Origin: Bacteroidia bacterium
GTDB lineage: Bacteria; Bacteroidota; Bacteroidia; B-17B0; Aurantibacillaceae
DNA: 64,000 bases
Direction: 5' to 3'
Assembly: GCA_016787895.1 (NCBI GenBank)
Contig: JAEUTN010000010.1
Location: 62,001-126,000 of the forward strand
A program made the position numbers and the translations under genes. Below, in pieces: positions 25,552 through 35,079 of this stretch. Each line of letters begins with the position of its first letter. Within the stretch, counting starts at the first letter, position 1. Below the pieces are notes generated by a model. It saw only the letters and a list, made by a program, of their open reading frames with translations. It made no database searches and was not told where the DNA came from.

Positions 25552-27825
25552 TCAAAACGGGTAACCAAATCCAATAACAATCCCGCTTAAAGGCAGTTTG
25601 TTTTGCCAAATCCATTTCGAGCCTTCAATAAAAATGGGCGCATATAACAGAAAACCATAATCCAACCTCAGAATCAGATAGTCGATATCCAGTCTGAGAC
25701 CGGCACCTGCTGTGAGATAACTGTCTTCTATAATTTTTCCCCAACGAATACCTGAATTCGGTCGTTCAGGGTCTTCCCTTAACAGCCATATGTTTCCGGC
25801 ATCCGTCCAAAATGCCCCTTTTAACCTCACACCTAAACTAAAGCGGTACTCCAGGTTCATTTCAAGTTTAATATCCCCCACCTGATTCACTTCACCTTCG
25901 TTAAATTCGAGATATCTTCCCGGGCCAACACTTCTGGCATTAATAGGTCTTAAACTGTTTGTGCCTCCAATAAAATATTGTTTAATATATGGCATTTGCG
26001 AACTGTTTCCGTAAGCGATGCCGAATCCACCAATGTGTCGAAATACCAGTGAACTTAAACGGCCTGTTTTAAGGTAATATCTGTAATCGTAACTTATCTG
26101 AATAAACTGTGAAATGGGTAAATTAAAAAACGTTCGGTTTCCTTCTGTGTCATTGGTGAATAATCGGTTCATCAAAACCAAACTGTTACCCGCTGTTTCA
26201 AGTCTCCCCTGAAAAAACATGCCAGAGGGAACCTTTTCGTTACTGCGTTTGTCTAATACATATGTATAAGCGGTACCTACAATAAACTGATTCACCAAAC
26301 TTGTTCTTAAGGACGGATTTTCGAGTACAAGCGTATCGAATCGCGCCGTTGTTTCAAGAAGATCAGAAAACGTGAGGTTGACCAGATCCAAACGGTGCCG
26401 GCTGTATTTTGTTTTGTTCCACTCAAATCCATAAGAAGCATTCCAGCTAAACATTCTGAAATACTCTTTTCTGTCGTTGTACTCAAGATTTAAACTGGCA
26501 AATTGAAATGGCAGAGAGTTTGAAGTTCTGGGTAACTTTACCACCCTGCTGGAGAATGGCGCCTTCAATATACTTCTGACGGAAACTCCGGAGGATCTGG
26601 AAATTCTTTCCCGGAAAATGCCGATAGGGAAATCATAGTAATAATCGGCCTCCACATACAGGTTTTCGGCTCCACCAAACAAATTCAACTGGGTTACTTT
26701 AGCTCCAATAGAAGGGCCAATGTATCCGGCTGTTTTATAACTCCCTTTCACGTTAAACGAAAGCAGGGTTGCGTCAGAAGTGGTTAAATTGAGCCTGGCC
26801 GCTACACTCGAAGAATCACCCGAAAGCGCATCGTAAGTGAGCGAATTCGATTTAAAAATTCCCAATGATGATAAGAGATCAATGGTTTCCATGGATTTCG
26901 ATAAAGAATACACATCTCCTGACTTTATAAAAATTAAACTGTCAAGAAAACTTTTTCTCAATTTTCCATAGAGGTAATTATAATATCGTCCGGGCCGGTT
27001 TTTTTGTTCCGTGGAGTCAATGGCGAATAAAAACCGATTAATGCTTACCCGGGTCAGTTTTGACGGAGGGAGGTTGTTGTTTATTCTGATTCTGATATCC
27101 ACCACTTTGCTCCTGCCTATCGTATCCGCTTCTATAATGATATCGGCCGGCTGGATGTAAAAAAAACCATCGTTTCTCAGTTGTTTAAATAACTCCAGTT
27201 TTTCATTTCTAAGAGTATCCAGATTGTATTCAAGCCCTTTTCTGAGAACGGTTCGTTTTTTACAGGCTTCAATCGAATTTTGAAGTGCAGCCTGAGATGG
27301 CTCGAGTAAAAATTCAACGTTTCGGTACTTAAAAGCTTCAGCAATTTCAATCGAATATTTAACAAAGGCCTTTTTTTTATTTCTACGGTAACGTATTTCT
27401 AAATGACCTGTTGTTCCAAAATGCCCGTAACCTTCGAAGAGCTCAATCAAACGTTTCAGTTTCAGTTCCGGCTGAATGTCTTCAATTAACACCGGCTCTT
27501 CCCCTAAGTTATTTCGCATCCAGAAACTGAATCCTTTGGTTTTATTGTTATAAAACCAATTGTACATGATCAACCGGATAGGAATTCCCCGTACAGTTGG
27601 AAACCCGAACAATGAACCGTTTGGCAGGTCCCAAACTGAAATATACGCCGCGCTGTATTTTACACCACTGTACTTTAAGACAAAAGGCCGAGGTTCTTTT
27701 TTCTGTTTAAGTATAAGTTTAGACCCTATGTATAGTTCTTGATTTTGCTGCAAACATTTAGTTCCGGAACAGGAGTAAAAACCTGTGATTATAAGAAGTA
27801 AGGATATTTTTACTAACAGCTTCAT
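25552..27825 (-). CDS. TamA-like outer-membrane protein, Omp85 superfamily
   Basis: A 757-residue Omp85-type protein with a lipoprotein-like signal (lipobox-like FYSCSG, Cys19). POTRA-like segments fill about 100-300 and a C-terminal barrel about 370-757, including the Omp85 loop segment FIGGTNSLRPINARS, a variant of the usual G-x-x-S-L-R-G motif. Its start codon overlaps the stop of the TamB-like gene (ATGA at 27822-27825), the arrangement expected of a TamA-TamB pair that builds or inserts outer-membrane components. A lipidated TamA is characteristic of Bacteroidota (TamL-like). Confidence 0.85.
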   Translation of the reverse strand: MKLLVKISLLLIITGFYSCSGTKCLQQNQELYIGSKLILKQKKEPRPFVLKYSGVKYSAAYISVWDLPNGSLFGFPTVRGIPIRLIMYNWFYNNKTKGFSFWMRNNLGEEPVLIEDIQPELKLKRLIELFEGYGHFGTTGHLEIRYRRNKKKAFVKYSIEIAEAFKYRNVEFLLEPSQAALQNSIEACKKRTVLRKGLEYNLDTLRNEKLELFKQLRNDGFFYIQPADIIIEADTIGRSKVVDIRIRINNNLPPSKLTRVSINRFLFAIDSTEQKNRPGRYYNYLYGKLRKSFLDSLIFIKSGDVYSLSKSMETIDLLSSLGIFKSNSLTYDALSGDSSSVAARLNLTTSDATLLSFNVKGSYKTAGYIGPSIGAKVTQLNLFGGAENLYVEADYYYDFPIGIFRERISRSSGVSVRSILKAPFSSRVVKLPRTSNSLPFQFASLNLEYNDRKEYFRMFSWNASYGFEWNKTKYSRHRLDLVNLTFSDLLETTARFDTLVLENPSLRTSLVNQFIVGTAYTYVLDKRSNEKVPSGMFFQGRLETAGNSLVLMNRLFTNDTEGNRTFFNLPISQFIQISYDYRYYLKTGRLSSLVFRHIGGFGIAYGNSSQMPYIKQYFIGGTNSLRPINARSVGPGRYLEFNEGEVNQVGDIKLEMNLEYRFSLGVRLKGAFWTDAGNIWLLREDPERPNSGIRWGKIIEDSYLTAGAGLRLDIDYLILRLDYGFLLYAPIFIEGSKWIWQNKLPLSGIVIGFGYPF

Positions 27826-30800
27826 CGGGATGGGGTAAAGCTTGAATCCTTACTTACACTTCTGAATATATTTTTGAAATATTTGCTGTATTTAAAAACA
27901 ATACCCGATTCATCCACCTGTCCTTCAATGGGTCCTCTATACGTGTTTTCCCTCTGCAATAAAAGAGAAATGTCAGGATTTTCGCGTAACACATACTCCA
28001 ACTGAATGGTACCCAAAGGTGAAGTGCGGGTTGCTGAAGTGTGTTGACCCAGCTCAAAATCACCGCCTACTGTTATTTTCAAACGTTCATTCCCGAATCC
28101 TTTTGTAAAACTGTAACCAATTTTATTAGCGTTTTTCGATCCATCCGGATTTTCCGTATTGGTATTATCCACATGAAAAGAAAGTTCAGCGTTTTTGATG
28201 TTCCTTCGGGATATCTCATTCATTTTTTTTACAAGACTTGTCATTGTAGGATTTCCGGACTCTGTACCACTGTTGATTCTGCCAAAAACAAGCATATTTA
28301 TAGCGTAGGCTTCCCTAGTTTCTTTTGGCAAAGCCGCTAACATGTTCTGCACAGCAGCGTTTGCAGAGCTAATCTCAAAATTAATCTGAATGGATTTCAG
28401 AGGTTTTTCTTCAACAAGGGCTTCTACAAAAACAGGCACGAGGTTTTTCTTGTCATCTAAAGCCGGTGACATTTCGTTCGGTGTAACCCGAAACGTTTCC
28501 ACACCTTTAAAACTAATGAAAGGATTCCGGGGATCACCTCTCCAATCTAACTTGGCCAGAGAAATCGACATTTCAATGTCCGACACCATGGGCACCTCGT
28601 AATAAACCTTACCGTCGGTGCTGATTACAGAGCCAAAGATATCCGGAACCATATCAGCTCCGGTTCTTAACTGCAAATTACCGGAAGCATTAAGTTTCGC
28701 ATACTCCTGACTGGATTTATTAAACAACACATAAATATCGGTAGAGCCTAAATTAACGTCCACATTCCAATCCAGAGAAAACGGCAACCTTGACTTTTTC
28801 TTTATCAGCTGAACCTTCTCTGATTTAGCGAATGAAGTAAAAACCACATCTTCCGATTCATTCAGTGTCACTGCTCCTTTGTAATAGTGATAAACTGTTC
28901 CTCCTTTTAGCAGGTTCACTAAACCTTTGATTCTAATTTTTTCACCCTTGCCTTGTAATAAAAGGTTCGATTCCAGTAAAAGTTTTCCTTTTGTTAAGGA
29001 AAGCGGGTTTTGTGTATTTAAAACATAAAATTTCTCTGTTTTGAGACCAATATCAAATTCACGATCACCAAACAATCGCATGGAACCTTTTAAAAACAAC
29101 CTGTTATTCTCTTCATCCCTGATTTCAAAGTCTTTCAAAACAAGTTTATCATCTTCAATAAACAAGGTTTGATTGTCAATCCATCCCGAAGCTCCCAACT
29201 CTTTCACGCTAAACCTCATTTTATTAAAATTTATATCACCATTCAATGAAGGCGTACGACCGGTGTATAACTTAAGTTTGCCGTTTAAATCTCCTGAAAA
29301 CTCATACTTATCAGGAATCAGATGCAGTACAGAATCCACATATCCCAAATCGAGTTGAGCAATGTTCAATTGGTGAAAGAGGCCATCCTCAAGGCTGTTA
29401 GCAGAATACTTCACATTCCATGCTGAACTCATGGCCTCAGCTTCCATACTGGTATTTGAATAGCTCTTTTGAATTTTAAAGGAAGAATAACCGAGATCGA
29501 TAGTATCAAGAAAAATGGAGGTCACTTTTCCGTTTACGTTCAACTCATCTTTTTCCGGCACATACCTTGCATTCATGGATAAAGTAGCTTTGCCTTTAAT
29601 GTCTTTAATGAACAAATCAGCAAGTGGCCCGAGCTGAAGCGAATCCACAGTTAACTCCATTTGTTCATCATTCCCTTTTAGTTCGATTCCCTGACTGCCA
29701 TTATGAAAAGACTGATTGCCCAATATGGTGAAGCGTTTTTTATCAATGAGAATGCCTTCACCGGAATCAGAAATCCAGGTTTGCCCGCCTAAGCGTAAAG
29801 GTTCGGAGTGATTAAAAAACAGGCCTACTTTGTCAGAACTCAGGCTAACATCTCCGCCAATTGCCAAGGGTTCTTTTACGCTAGGAATGTACCCCTTAAG
29901 CGTATAGTGTATTCTATCTTTTTGGTTCAATTCCACTTTGGCAAATAAACTGTCAAAATCAACCCATGGATTTGACAGGGTTTCTATATTCAAATCCCCC
30001 TGCTTCTCCTCTTTGTTATAAACCCAATTGCCACGAATTCCTTTAGCCTTTGAGCCCTTATAGGAAATGATCGGAATTATCAGGTTGGCTTCAACAGTGT
30101 GGTTTTGAGCTTTTATAATACAGGATTGCAACTGAGCGTAAATTTTCTGATTCAGGAACATTTCGGTTATGTTGCTGTCAATAACCATTTGAGAATATAC
30201 ATAGATGTCAGGAATGGAATCCAATTGCAAACCGGGCTGTTTGATCCAATTCAAAAATTCCAGGTCCAATTTGCCATCTAAAACCAGAGCCGTCTTGCTC
30301 TTTACCTGAACCGAAAAGGATTTATGGTTGAATTGCAGGTCAATTGTTGTAGCATCAAGGTCCGTTTCCAGGCCCGTTATACCTTTTAACGTACATGTAT
30401 CCAATTGCAATTGGGCCGATTTGTTTTCTCCGGCCCACATCCCATTACCATGAAAGCTAACAAAACCTGAGCCTCCTTTAAACCCTTTATAAATGCTGTT
30501 TAGATTTTCGATTCTCAGCTTCCCCTTAAAATCCAAATTCTGTTGCTCAATCGCTTTTGTATTCAACTCAATGTCCGCCATCCATTCCTTTAATTCGTCC
30601 TCGAATCTTAATCTGAGAAGTTGATTGTTCATACTCAATTCAGCATTCAGGTTCCGAATCCGCGTGTTGGCATTTACAATAGTGTCCACCTCTAAGGCCA
30701 TATCCAGGCCGTTATAGGAAGCAAGGGAGGTCAGATCTATGAATGAGGAAAGATGAAGACCGTAAGCACGAAGATCAAGCTCCGATTTTGGAGCAACTTT

Positions 30801-32138
30801 TTTAAGTTCCAGGTCCTCCGATTTCAAATCCAGGTCCGCCATCCAATGGTTTCTGAGATCTTTAAACAGTTTTACGGAAAGCTGCGCTTTAGTATCATTG
30901 ATGCTGAACTGACCTTTAAGGGTATGGTGATTTTGTTCACCCGTTAGTTCAAAACCTGAACTTAAGGTAGCAGAACTCCATTCATCTGGAAGTTGAACGT
31001 AAAGGTACCGCGTTAGTTCATGGGCATGAATTTGAAGTGGCGAAATTTTAGCCTTGTACTTGTTTAAATTACCGGCACCAAACACATTGGCAGTTAGCTT
31101 CACTTTAGTATGTTCAAGTAAGGAAATCACAAAATCATTTACCTTTAACGTATCATTAATAAGGGCCACACCGCCTTCAACAAACACATCCGGCGCATTT
31201 GGTTTAATTAACCTGATATCACGATTTATCCACTGTATGAGCCCGGGCGAAATGGCCGATTTGCCGATCAAAGCCTCCAAGGTATTCCCTGATTGGGTTT
31301 GTTTGGCTTTTATCTCGCGTATGTCAAGATCTACACCGGGCAATTTCACCCTGAGGTTTTTAATTCCGGCTCCTTTGTGGTTTTCAACTCTGATTGCATT
31401 CGATTGAACGGCCACTTTCAGGGTGTCTTGAACCAAAAATGAAAGGGAGTCTAAACTGACATTAGCCCCGGCATAATTATTCCAGCCATGTAAATGAAGT
31501 GCAATGTTTGAAAATTGAGTAAGAGCATTTTGATTCCGGATTTCAAGGTCGAGGGAATTGATTTGAAGGCGATTCACCTGAAACTTTGGCACCCCACCAG
31601 GCACAACAATTGGAGCGGGAGTTTCTTCCGTTTTGACCGGTTTCGAGGGACTATGGTAACGAAAACTGAATCTTCCATCTTTATAATTCAATTCGTTGAG
31701 TTGAATAGAGTCGTTCCAGTACAATTGATTTAAACTCAGTTCAGGAAAGGAAAGATCAATGGTGTCTACACCATTCTGAACACTCAAAAAAACCTTGTTC
31801 AAAGCCACCTCATTAAACTTTAACACCGGAATCACACTGTATGAAAAAGGAGCATCACTTGGATGAATTAAAATATCAACATTTTCGGCGTACAGGCGAT
31901 TGCCCGAAAACTCGCTGTTCATAAGCGACCCAAGCGACAAATCAATTTCAGCTGAACCAAGGTTCATCTTAAAATTAGGTTTATCAATGGTGAGATCCTT
32001 AATTTTAATGGAAAACGGAATTTGCACCCGTACTGAGGCAAATGTAATTCCACTTTCCTTCAGGGTGTGAATAAGGTAATAGTAGGCCGCTGTAATCAGC
32101 AAAACAATCAGGCCCAGGCTATAGAGCAACTTTTTCAC
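27822..32138 (-). CDS. TamB-like translocation and assembly module protein (DUF490)
   Basis: A giant 1438-residue periplasm-spanning protein. A single N-terminal anchor helix (about 4-24) precedes a long series of amphipathic beta strands, the beta-taco groove expected of TamB/AsmA-like lipid-transfer proteins. The C-terminal ~350 residues are the conserved TamB domain (segments GSVISTDGKVYYEVP and FSYTKGFGNERLKITVGGD-like region). Family knowledge connects it to phospholipid movement to the outer membrane and to barrel assembly with TamA. The start is GTG. Translationally coupled to the TamA-like gene by a 4-nt overlap. Confidence 0.88.
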   Translation of the reverse strand: MKKLLYSLGLIVLLITAAYYYLIHTLKESGITFASVRVQIPFSIKIKDLTIDKPNFKMNLGSAEIDLSLGSLMNSEFSGNRLYAENVDILIHPSDAPFSYSVIPVLKFNEVALNKVFLSVQNGVDTIDLSFPELSLNQLYWNDSIQLNELNYKDGRFSFRYHSPSKPVKTEETPAPIVVPGGVPKFQVNRLQINSLDLEIRNQNALTQFSNIALHLHGWNNYAGANVSLDSLSFLVQDTLKVAVQSNAIRVENHKGAGIKNLRVKLPGVDLDIREIKAKQTQSGNTLEALIGKSAISPGLIQWINRDIRLIKPNAPDVFVEGGVALINDTLKVNDFVISLLEHTKVKLTANVFGAGNLNKYKAKISPLQIHAHELTRYLYVQLPDEWSSATLSSGFELTGEQNHHTLKGQFSINDTKAQLSVKLFKDLRNHWMADLDLKSEDLELKKVAPKSELDLRAYGLHLSSFIDLTSLASYNGLDMALEVDTIVNANTRIRNLNAELSMNNQLLRLRFEDELKEWMADIELNTKAIEQQNLDFKGKLRIENLNSIYKGFKGGSGFVSFHGNGMWAGENKSAQLQLDTCTLKGITGLETDLDATTIDLQFNHKSFSVQVKSKTALVLDGKLDLEFLNWIKQPGLQLDSIPDIYVYSQMVIDSNITEMFLNQKIYAQLQSCIIKAQNHTVEANLIIPIISYKGSKAKGIRGNWVYNKEEKQGDLNIETLSNPWVDFDSLFAKVELNQKDRIHYTLKGYIPSVKEPLAIGGDVSLSSDKVGLFFNHSEPLRLGGQTWISDSGEGILIDKKRFTILGNQSFHNGSQGIELKGNDEQMELTVDSLQLGPLADLFIKDIKGKATLSMNARYVPEKDELNVNGKVTSIFLDTIDLGYSSFKIQKSYSNTSMEAEAMSSAWNVKYSANSLEDGLFHQLNIAQLDLGYVDSVLHLIPDKYEFSGDLNGKLKLYTGRTPSLNGDINFNKMRFSVKELGASGWIDNQTLFIEDDKLVLKDFEIRDEENNRLFLKGSMRLFGDREFDIGLKTEKFYVLNTQNPLSLTKGKLLLESNLLLQGKGEKIRIKGLVNLLKGGTVYHYYKGAVTLNESEDVVFTSFAKSEKVQLIKKKSRLPFSLDWNVDVNLGSTDIYVLFNKSSQEYAKLNASGNLQLRTGADMVPDIFGSVISTDGKVYYEVPMVSDIEMSISLAKLDWRGDPRNPFISFKGVETFRVTPNEMSPALDDKKNLVPVFVEALVEEKPLKSIQINFEISSANAAVQNMLAALPKETREAYAINMLVFGRINSGTESGNPTMTSLVKKMNEISRRNIKNAELSFHVDNTNTENPDGSKNANKIGYSFTKGFGNERLKITVGGDFELGQHTSATRTSPLGTIQLEYVLRENPDISLLLQRENTYRGPIEGQVDESGIVFKYSKYFKNIFRSVSKDSSFTPSR

Positions 32139-32230
32139 AGGCAGTCAATTTTCCTCAGGCCTCAGGTTTCCATTTAAGGGATTCGCACAGCGTACACAGG
32201 TATTTTACCTCCAAATCAGAAGCGAGGTAG

Positions 32231-33001
32231 TTAATGGGCATGCAACCAGTTTTCATAGATGACATCCATTAAGAAAATACTCAGGATTAATAGACTAAAA
32301 AATATTATGTAGGCCAATAGACTTTGAATAATTGTTTTCCAGTAGCTTCTGGTGTTAAAGAACTGGCAAAAGGTCCAGATAAAAAGGAATAGATCAGTGC
32401 AGGCGTATACGTTTTTAATCATCTCAATGTGTTCAGAATTGTTTAAGGACAAGAACAACGGAAACGTAAGTATCCTTACAACCAACCTTTGGCCGGTGAG
32501 AAAAGCATTGATAACAAGATGTTCCGTAAAGTTATAGCCTTGCTTGCGAAAGGCAATAAAAGTACCTAAAGCATATATTGGAATCGAAAGAATACTAATT
32601 AAGGCATAGTGCTTACTAATCCAGTTGTTTAAAGCCACCATGCGGTTCGCATCGGCTTCCATAACGGTTTTTTCCATGGCTTTAAACACATCCACATGCC
32701 AATAGTGGTATAAAAATCCAAAGGTACCCGCCAGAATTATAACCATTGAAAATGGTTTGAAGTGTTTTACTCTTTTACCTTGTAAAAACTCGCGGATACT
32801 ATGGCCGGGCCGTGTGAAAAGTTGCTTTAAGGTATACAGTATGCCCTTATCAACATGTAAAATCCCATGCTGAAAGTCATGCCACAAATAATGAAAATTC
32901 AATTTCTGAACCTCAGCCTTTTGACCACAATGATGACAATAGCTGTCAATCAGGGCGGTGCCACAGTTGTTGCAATTTTTGTCTTGAGCTGAGGGCTGCA
33001 A
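32231..33001 (-). CDS. DUF3667 membrane protein with N-terminal zinc-ribbon-like motif
   Basis: A 256-residue protein with two CxxC pairs at the N-terminus (NCNNCG and YCHHCGQ), probably a small zinc ribbon, then the DUF3667 signature (HYLWHDFQHGILHVDKG, FTRPGHSIREFLQGKR, HFKPFSMVIILAG) and four hydrophobic helices. The family is common in Bacteroidota and has no established function. The start is TTG at 33001; no better in-frame start precedes the zinc ribbon. The preceding gene ends 11 nt upstream, so the two may be co-transcribed. Confidence 0.82.
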   Translation of the reverse strand: MQPSAQDKNCNNCGTALIDSYCHHCGQKAEVQKLNFHYLWHDFQHGILHVDKGILYTLKQLFTRPGHSIREFLQGKRVKHFKPFSMVIILAGTFGFLYHYWHVDVFKAMEKTVMEADANRMVALNNWISKHYALISILSIPIYALGTFIAFRKQGYNFTEHLVINAFLTGQRLVVRILTFPLFLSLNNSEHIEMIKNVYACTDLFLFIWTFCQFFNTRSYWKTIIQSLLAYIIFFSLLILSIFLMDVIYENWLHAH

Positions 33002-33012
33002 TTGTGAACGAC

Positions 33013-33750
33013 TTATGGTGTATAGAACTCCAATGCAAGTCCGAGGTTCAACATTTCCAATTTAGAGACCGACTTGGTTGGAGGCAGGTTTTTGGAGATG
33101 AGATACGTATCCAGGTTACCGGCAGAATAATCGGCAGACACTTTGAGTCCAAGCACATTTTTAATGAGTTGTAAAGTAAGATCAGCCCCAAAACTATAGG
33201 CAAAAGCAAAGGCCGATTCGTATTGCACAATATCCTCATAAAACAACACATTGTTGGCATCGTACACTTTTAGTGTAAATGGACGGAAGGAGTTATACAA
33301 AACACCCGCTTGTCCGTTGATTCCCAGTTTCAGTCTTTTGGTAAAATAAAAGTCGTAATTGAGCCCAATGGTACTCAAAAAGGGCTGGTGCTGACCTCCA
33401 TCCACCTCAGCTTTTAACCCAAGATAGTCGGAGAACTCTTTTGACATGGCCTCCTGATCAATATCCATCCAGGAATAAGTGGAATGAAACACATAAGAAA
33501 GCCCATTTTTTACCCTGGTTTTGGAGTCAAAAACCACACCCCATCCCGGGGCTGCAAAACCACCATTATTAATATCTGTACTTCCAAAATTACCAACAGG
33601 GCTGGCGATGAAGGCTCCAATGGCAGAAGCCTTACTTGGGTAATTTACCCGTTTTGAGGCAGTAGAGTCCTGGCCGTACAAAGGGGAACAAAAGAGTGTT
33701 AAACCATACAAAATGAGCAAACTGGCAGTTTTAAAACACATGTTTTTCAT
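33013..33750 (-). CDS. Exported beta-barrel-like protein, function unknown
   Basis: A 245-residue protein with a signal peptide (about 1-26, ending LYGQ) and alternating strands rich in aromatic and glycine residues, fitting a small outer-membrane barrel. Near the N-terminus it has KASAIGAFIASPVGNFGS, a first-strand pattern frequent in Bacteroidota OMPs. I recognise no family beyond that. It diverges from the DUF4421 gene across an AT-rich 148-nt intergenic stretch that must hold both promoters; no perfect -7/-33 pair was found there. Confidence 0.6.
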   Translation of the reverse strand: MKNMCFKTASLLILYGLTLFCSPLYGQDSTASKRVNYPSKASAIGAFIASPVGNFGSTDINNGGFAAPGWGVVFDSKTRVKNGLSYVFHSTYSWMDIDQEAMSKEFSDYLGLKAEVDGGQHQPFLSTIGLNYDFYFTKRLKLGINGQAGVLYNSFRPFTLKVYDANNVLFYEDIVQYESAFAFAYSFGADLTLQLIKNVLGLKVSADYSAGNLDTYLISKNLPPTKSVSKLEMLNLGLALEFYTP

Positions 33751-33898
33751 AGGATTAAAAAAAATTTAAAGTTGATTTCAATTAGGATTTAAGAGTTAAA
33801 CACAATATTAACGTTTTTTGTTTAAATTGCACCGTTTCATAACTAATTGGTTATCAATATCAATATTGCAATACTGAAAAAATATAAATTGAAAAAAA

Positions 33899-35053
33899 TT
33901 GGTTTCAGTACAAACAAATAAAAATAAGGTGTTAGAACAACAAGTGTTACAGCACGATTCGCGCCGTGTTTCAACTTTTTCAGTTGTGCTATTTCTGCTC
34001 TTTATTTTCGGCAGAGCATTCAGCCAACAAGAAGGCGGCATTCGCATTGAAAGTAAATACTCAAAACTTACCGCCATAGACACCAATTACATTTATAAAT
34101 ACAATTCCCGGCTAGTGATAGGTCCTTGCCTTTCTTACCGCAACTATAACATTGTGCTTCATCCCCAGGTTGCAGTTGACAGTGTTTTTATTCCCAATTT
34201 GAAATGGAGATCACCCTCCAATCGGTTTTGGGGAATCGACTTTAGTTATGACAAATTCGGATTTACGTTCAGCTTTTCAAGTGTTGCGCCAAAAAGCGAG
34301 AGAGAAGAAAAAGGGGAATCCAGTAGTTCGAGTTTTGGTTTTACTTATGGGGGAAACCGCTGTTTTGTTGACGCCTCCGTGCGGACCTTTCAAGGTTTTT
34401 ACGAAATGAACAGCATGCTTTACGACTCTACGCTTACCAGCTATTACCAAAGTCCAAGTCTTTCCAGCGTGATGCTCAATATTAAAGTGTGGTATTTTAC
34501 CAACCATCATAAATTCGCATTCAAGTCGGCCTATGGCGGCTTATACCGGCAACTCAAATCGCAAATGACCTTTGCGTTCAGCGGAAATCTTCATACCAAT
34601 ACCATAAATACCGATAGTTCAATCGTGCCTGACCCTGATAAAACGTATTTTGATAATGTTTATCAAATCAAAACGGTAGCATGTGCCGGAATTTCCATTT
34701 TCGCCGGAGTTGCCGCCAACATTATCATAAAACGATCCTATTTTATCAATCTGGCCTATTTAGCAGGTCCCGATTTTCAGGGATTGAGCACCTATACCAA
34801 TTTTTCGGAAACACCTACCACAAAATACTATACCAATTATGCTCACGACATTCGATTTGCCACTGGTTTCAACATGAAAAACTGGTACTTCACGTTTACG
34901 CTTAGCCACGATCTTAATCGCTTTAATAATGATCTTATTATTATTAGCGGTCGATTAAATTCATATAGCTTAAACTTAGGGTATCGGTTCAGTGTGAAAG
35001 AACCTAAATTGTATAAAAAGTTTCAAAACACCTGGCTTTATTCTGCTTTTTAA
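33899..35053 (+). CDS. DUF4421 family outer-membrane protein
   Basis: A 384-residue exported protein resembling DUF4421, a Bacteroidota outer-membrane barrel family of unknown role. After a signal segment (about 22-42, ending FSQ) come strands typical of the family, such as VIGPCLSYRNYNIVLHPQ and the pattern FAFKSAYGGLYRQLKS. The frame contains no early ATG: TTG at 33899 follows an in-frame stop at 33890-33892, and GTG at 33929 or 33944 are the other choices, so the start is uncertain. It precedes another barrel gene by 26 nt, likely one operon. Confidence 0.72.
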   Translation: MVSVQTNKNKVLEQQVLQHDSRRVSTFSVVLFLLFIFGRAFSQQEGGIRIESKYSKLTAIDTNYIYKYNSRLVIGPCLSYRNYNIVLHPQVAVDSVFIPNLKWRSPSNRFWGIDFSYDKFGFTFSFSSVAPKSEREEKGESSSSSFGFTYGGNRCFVDASVRTFQGFYEMNSMLYDSTLTSYYQSPSLSSVMLNIKVWYFTNHHKFAFKSAYGGLYRQLKSQMTFAFSGNLHTNTINTDSSIVPDPDKTYFDNVYQIKTVACAGISIFAGVAANIIIKRSYFINLAYLAGPDFQGLSTYTNFSETPTTKYYTNYAHDIRFATGFNMKNWYFTFTLSHDLNRFNNDLIIISGRLNSYSLNLGYRFSVKEPKLYKKFQNTWLYSAF

Positions 35054-35079
35054 AACATTATAAGAAAAACAGTAGTGCA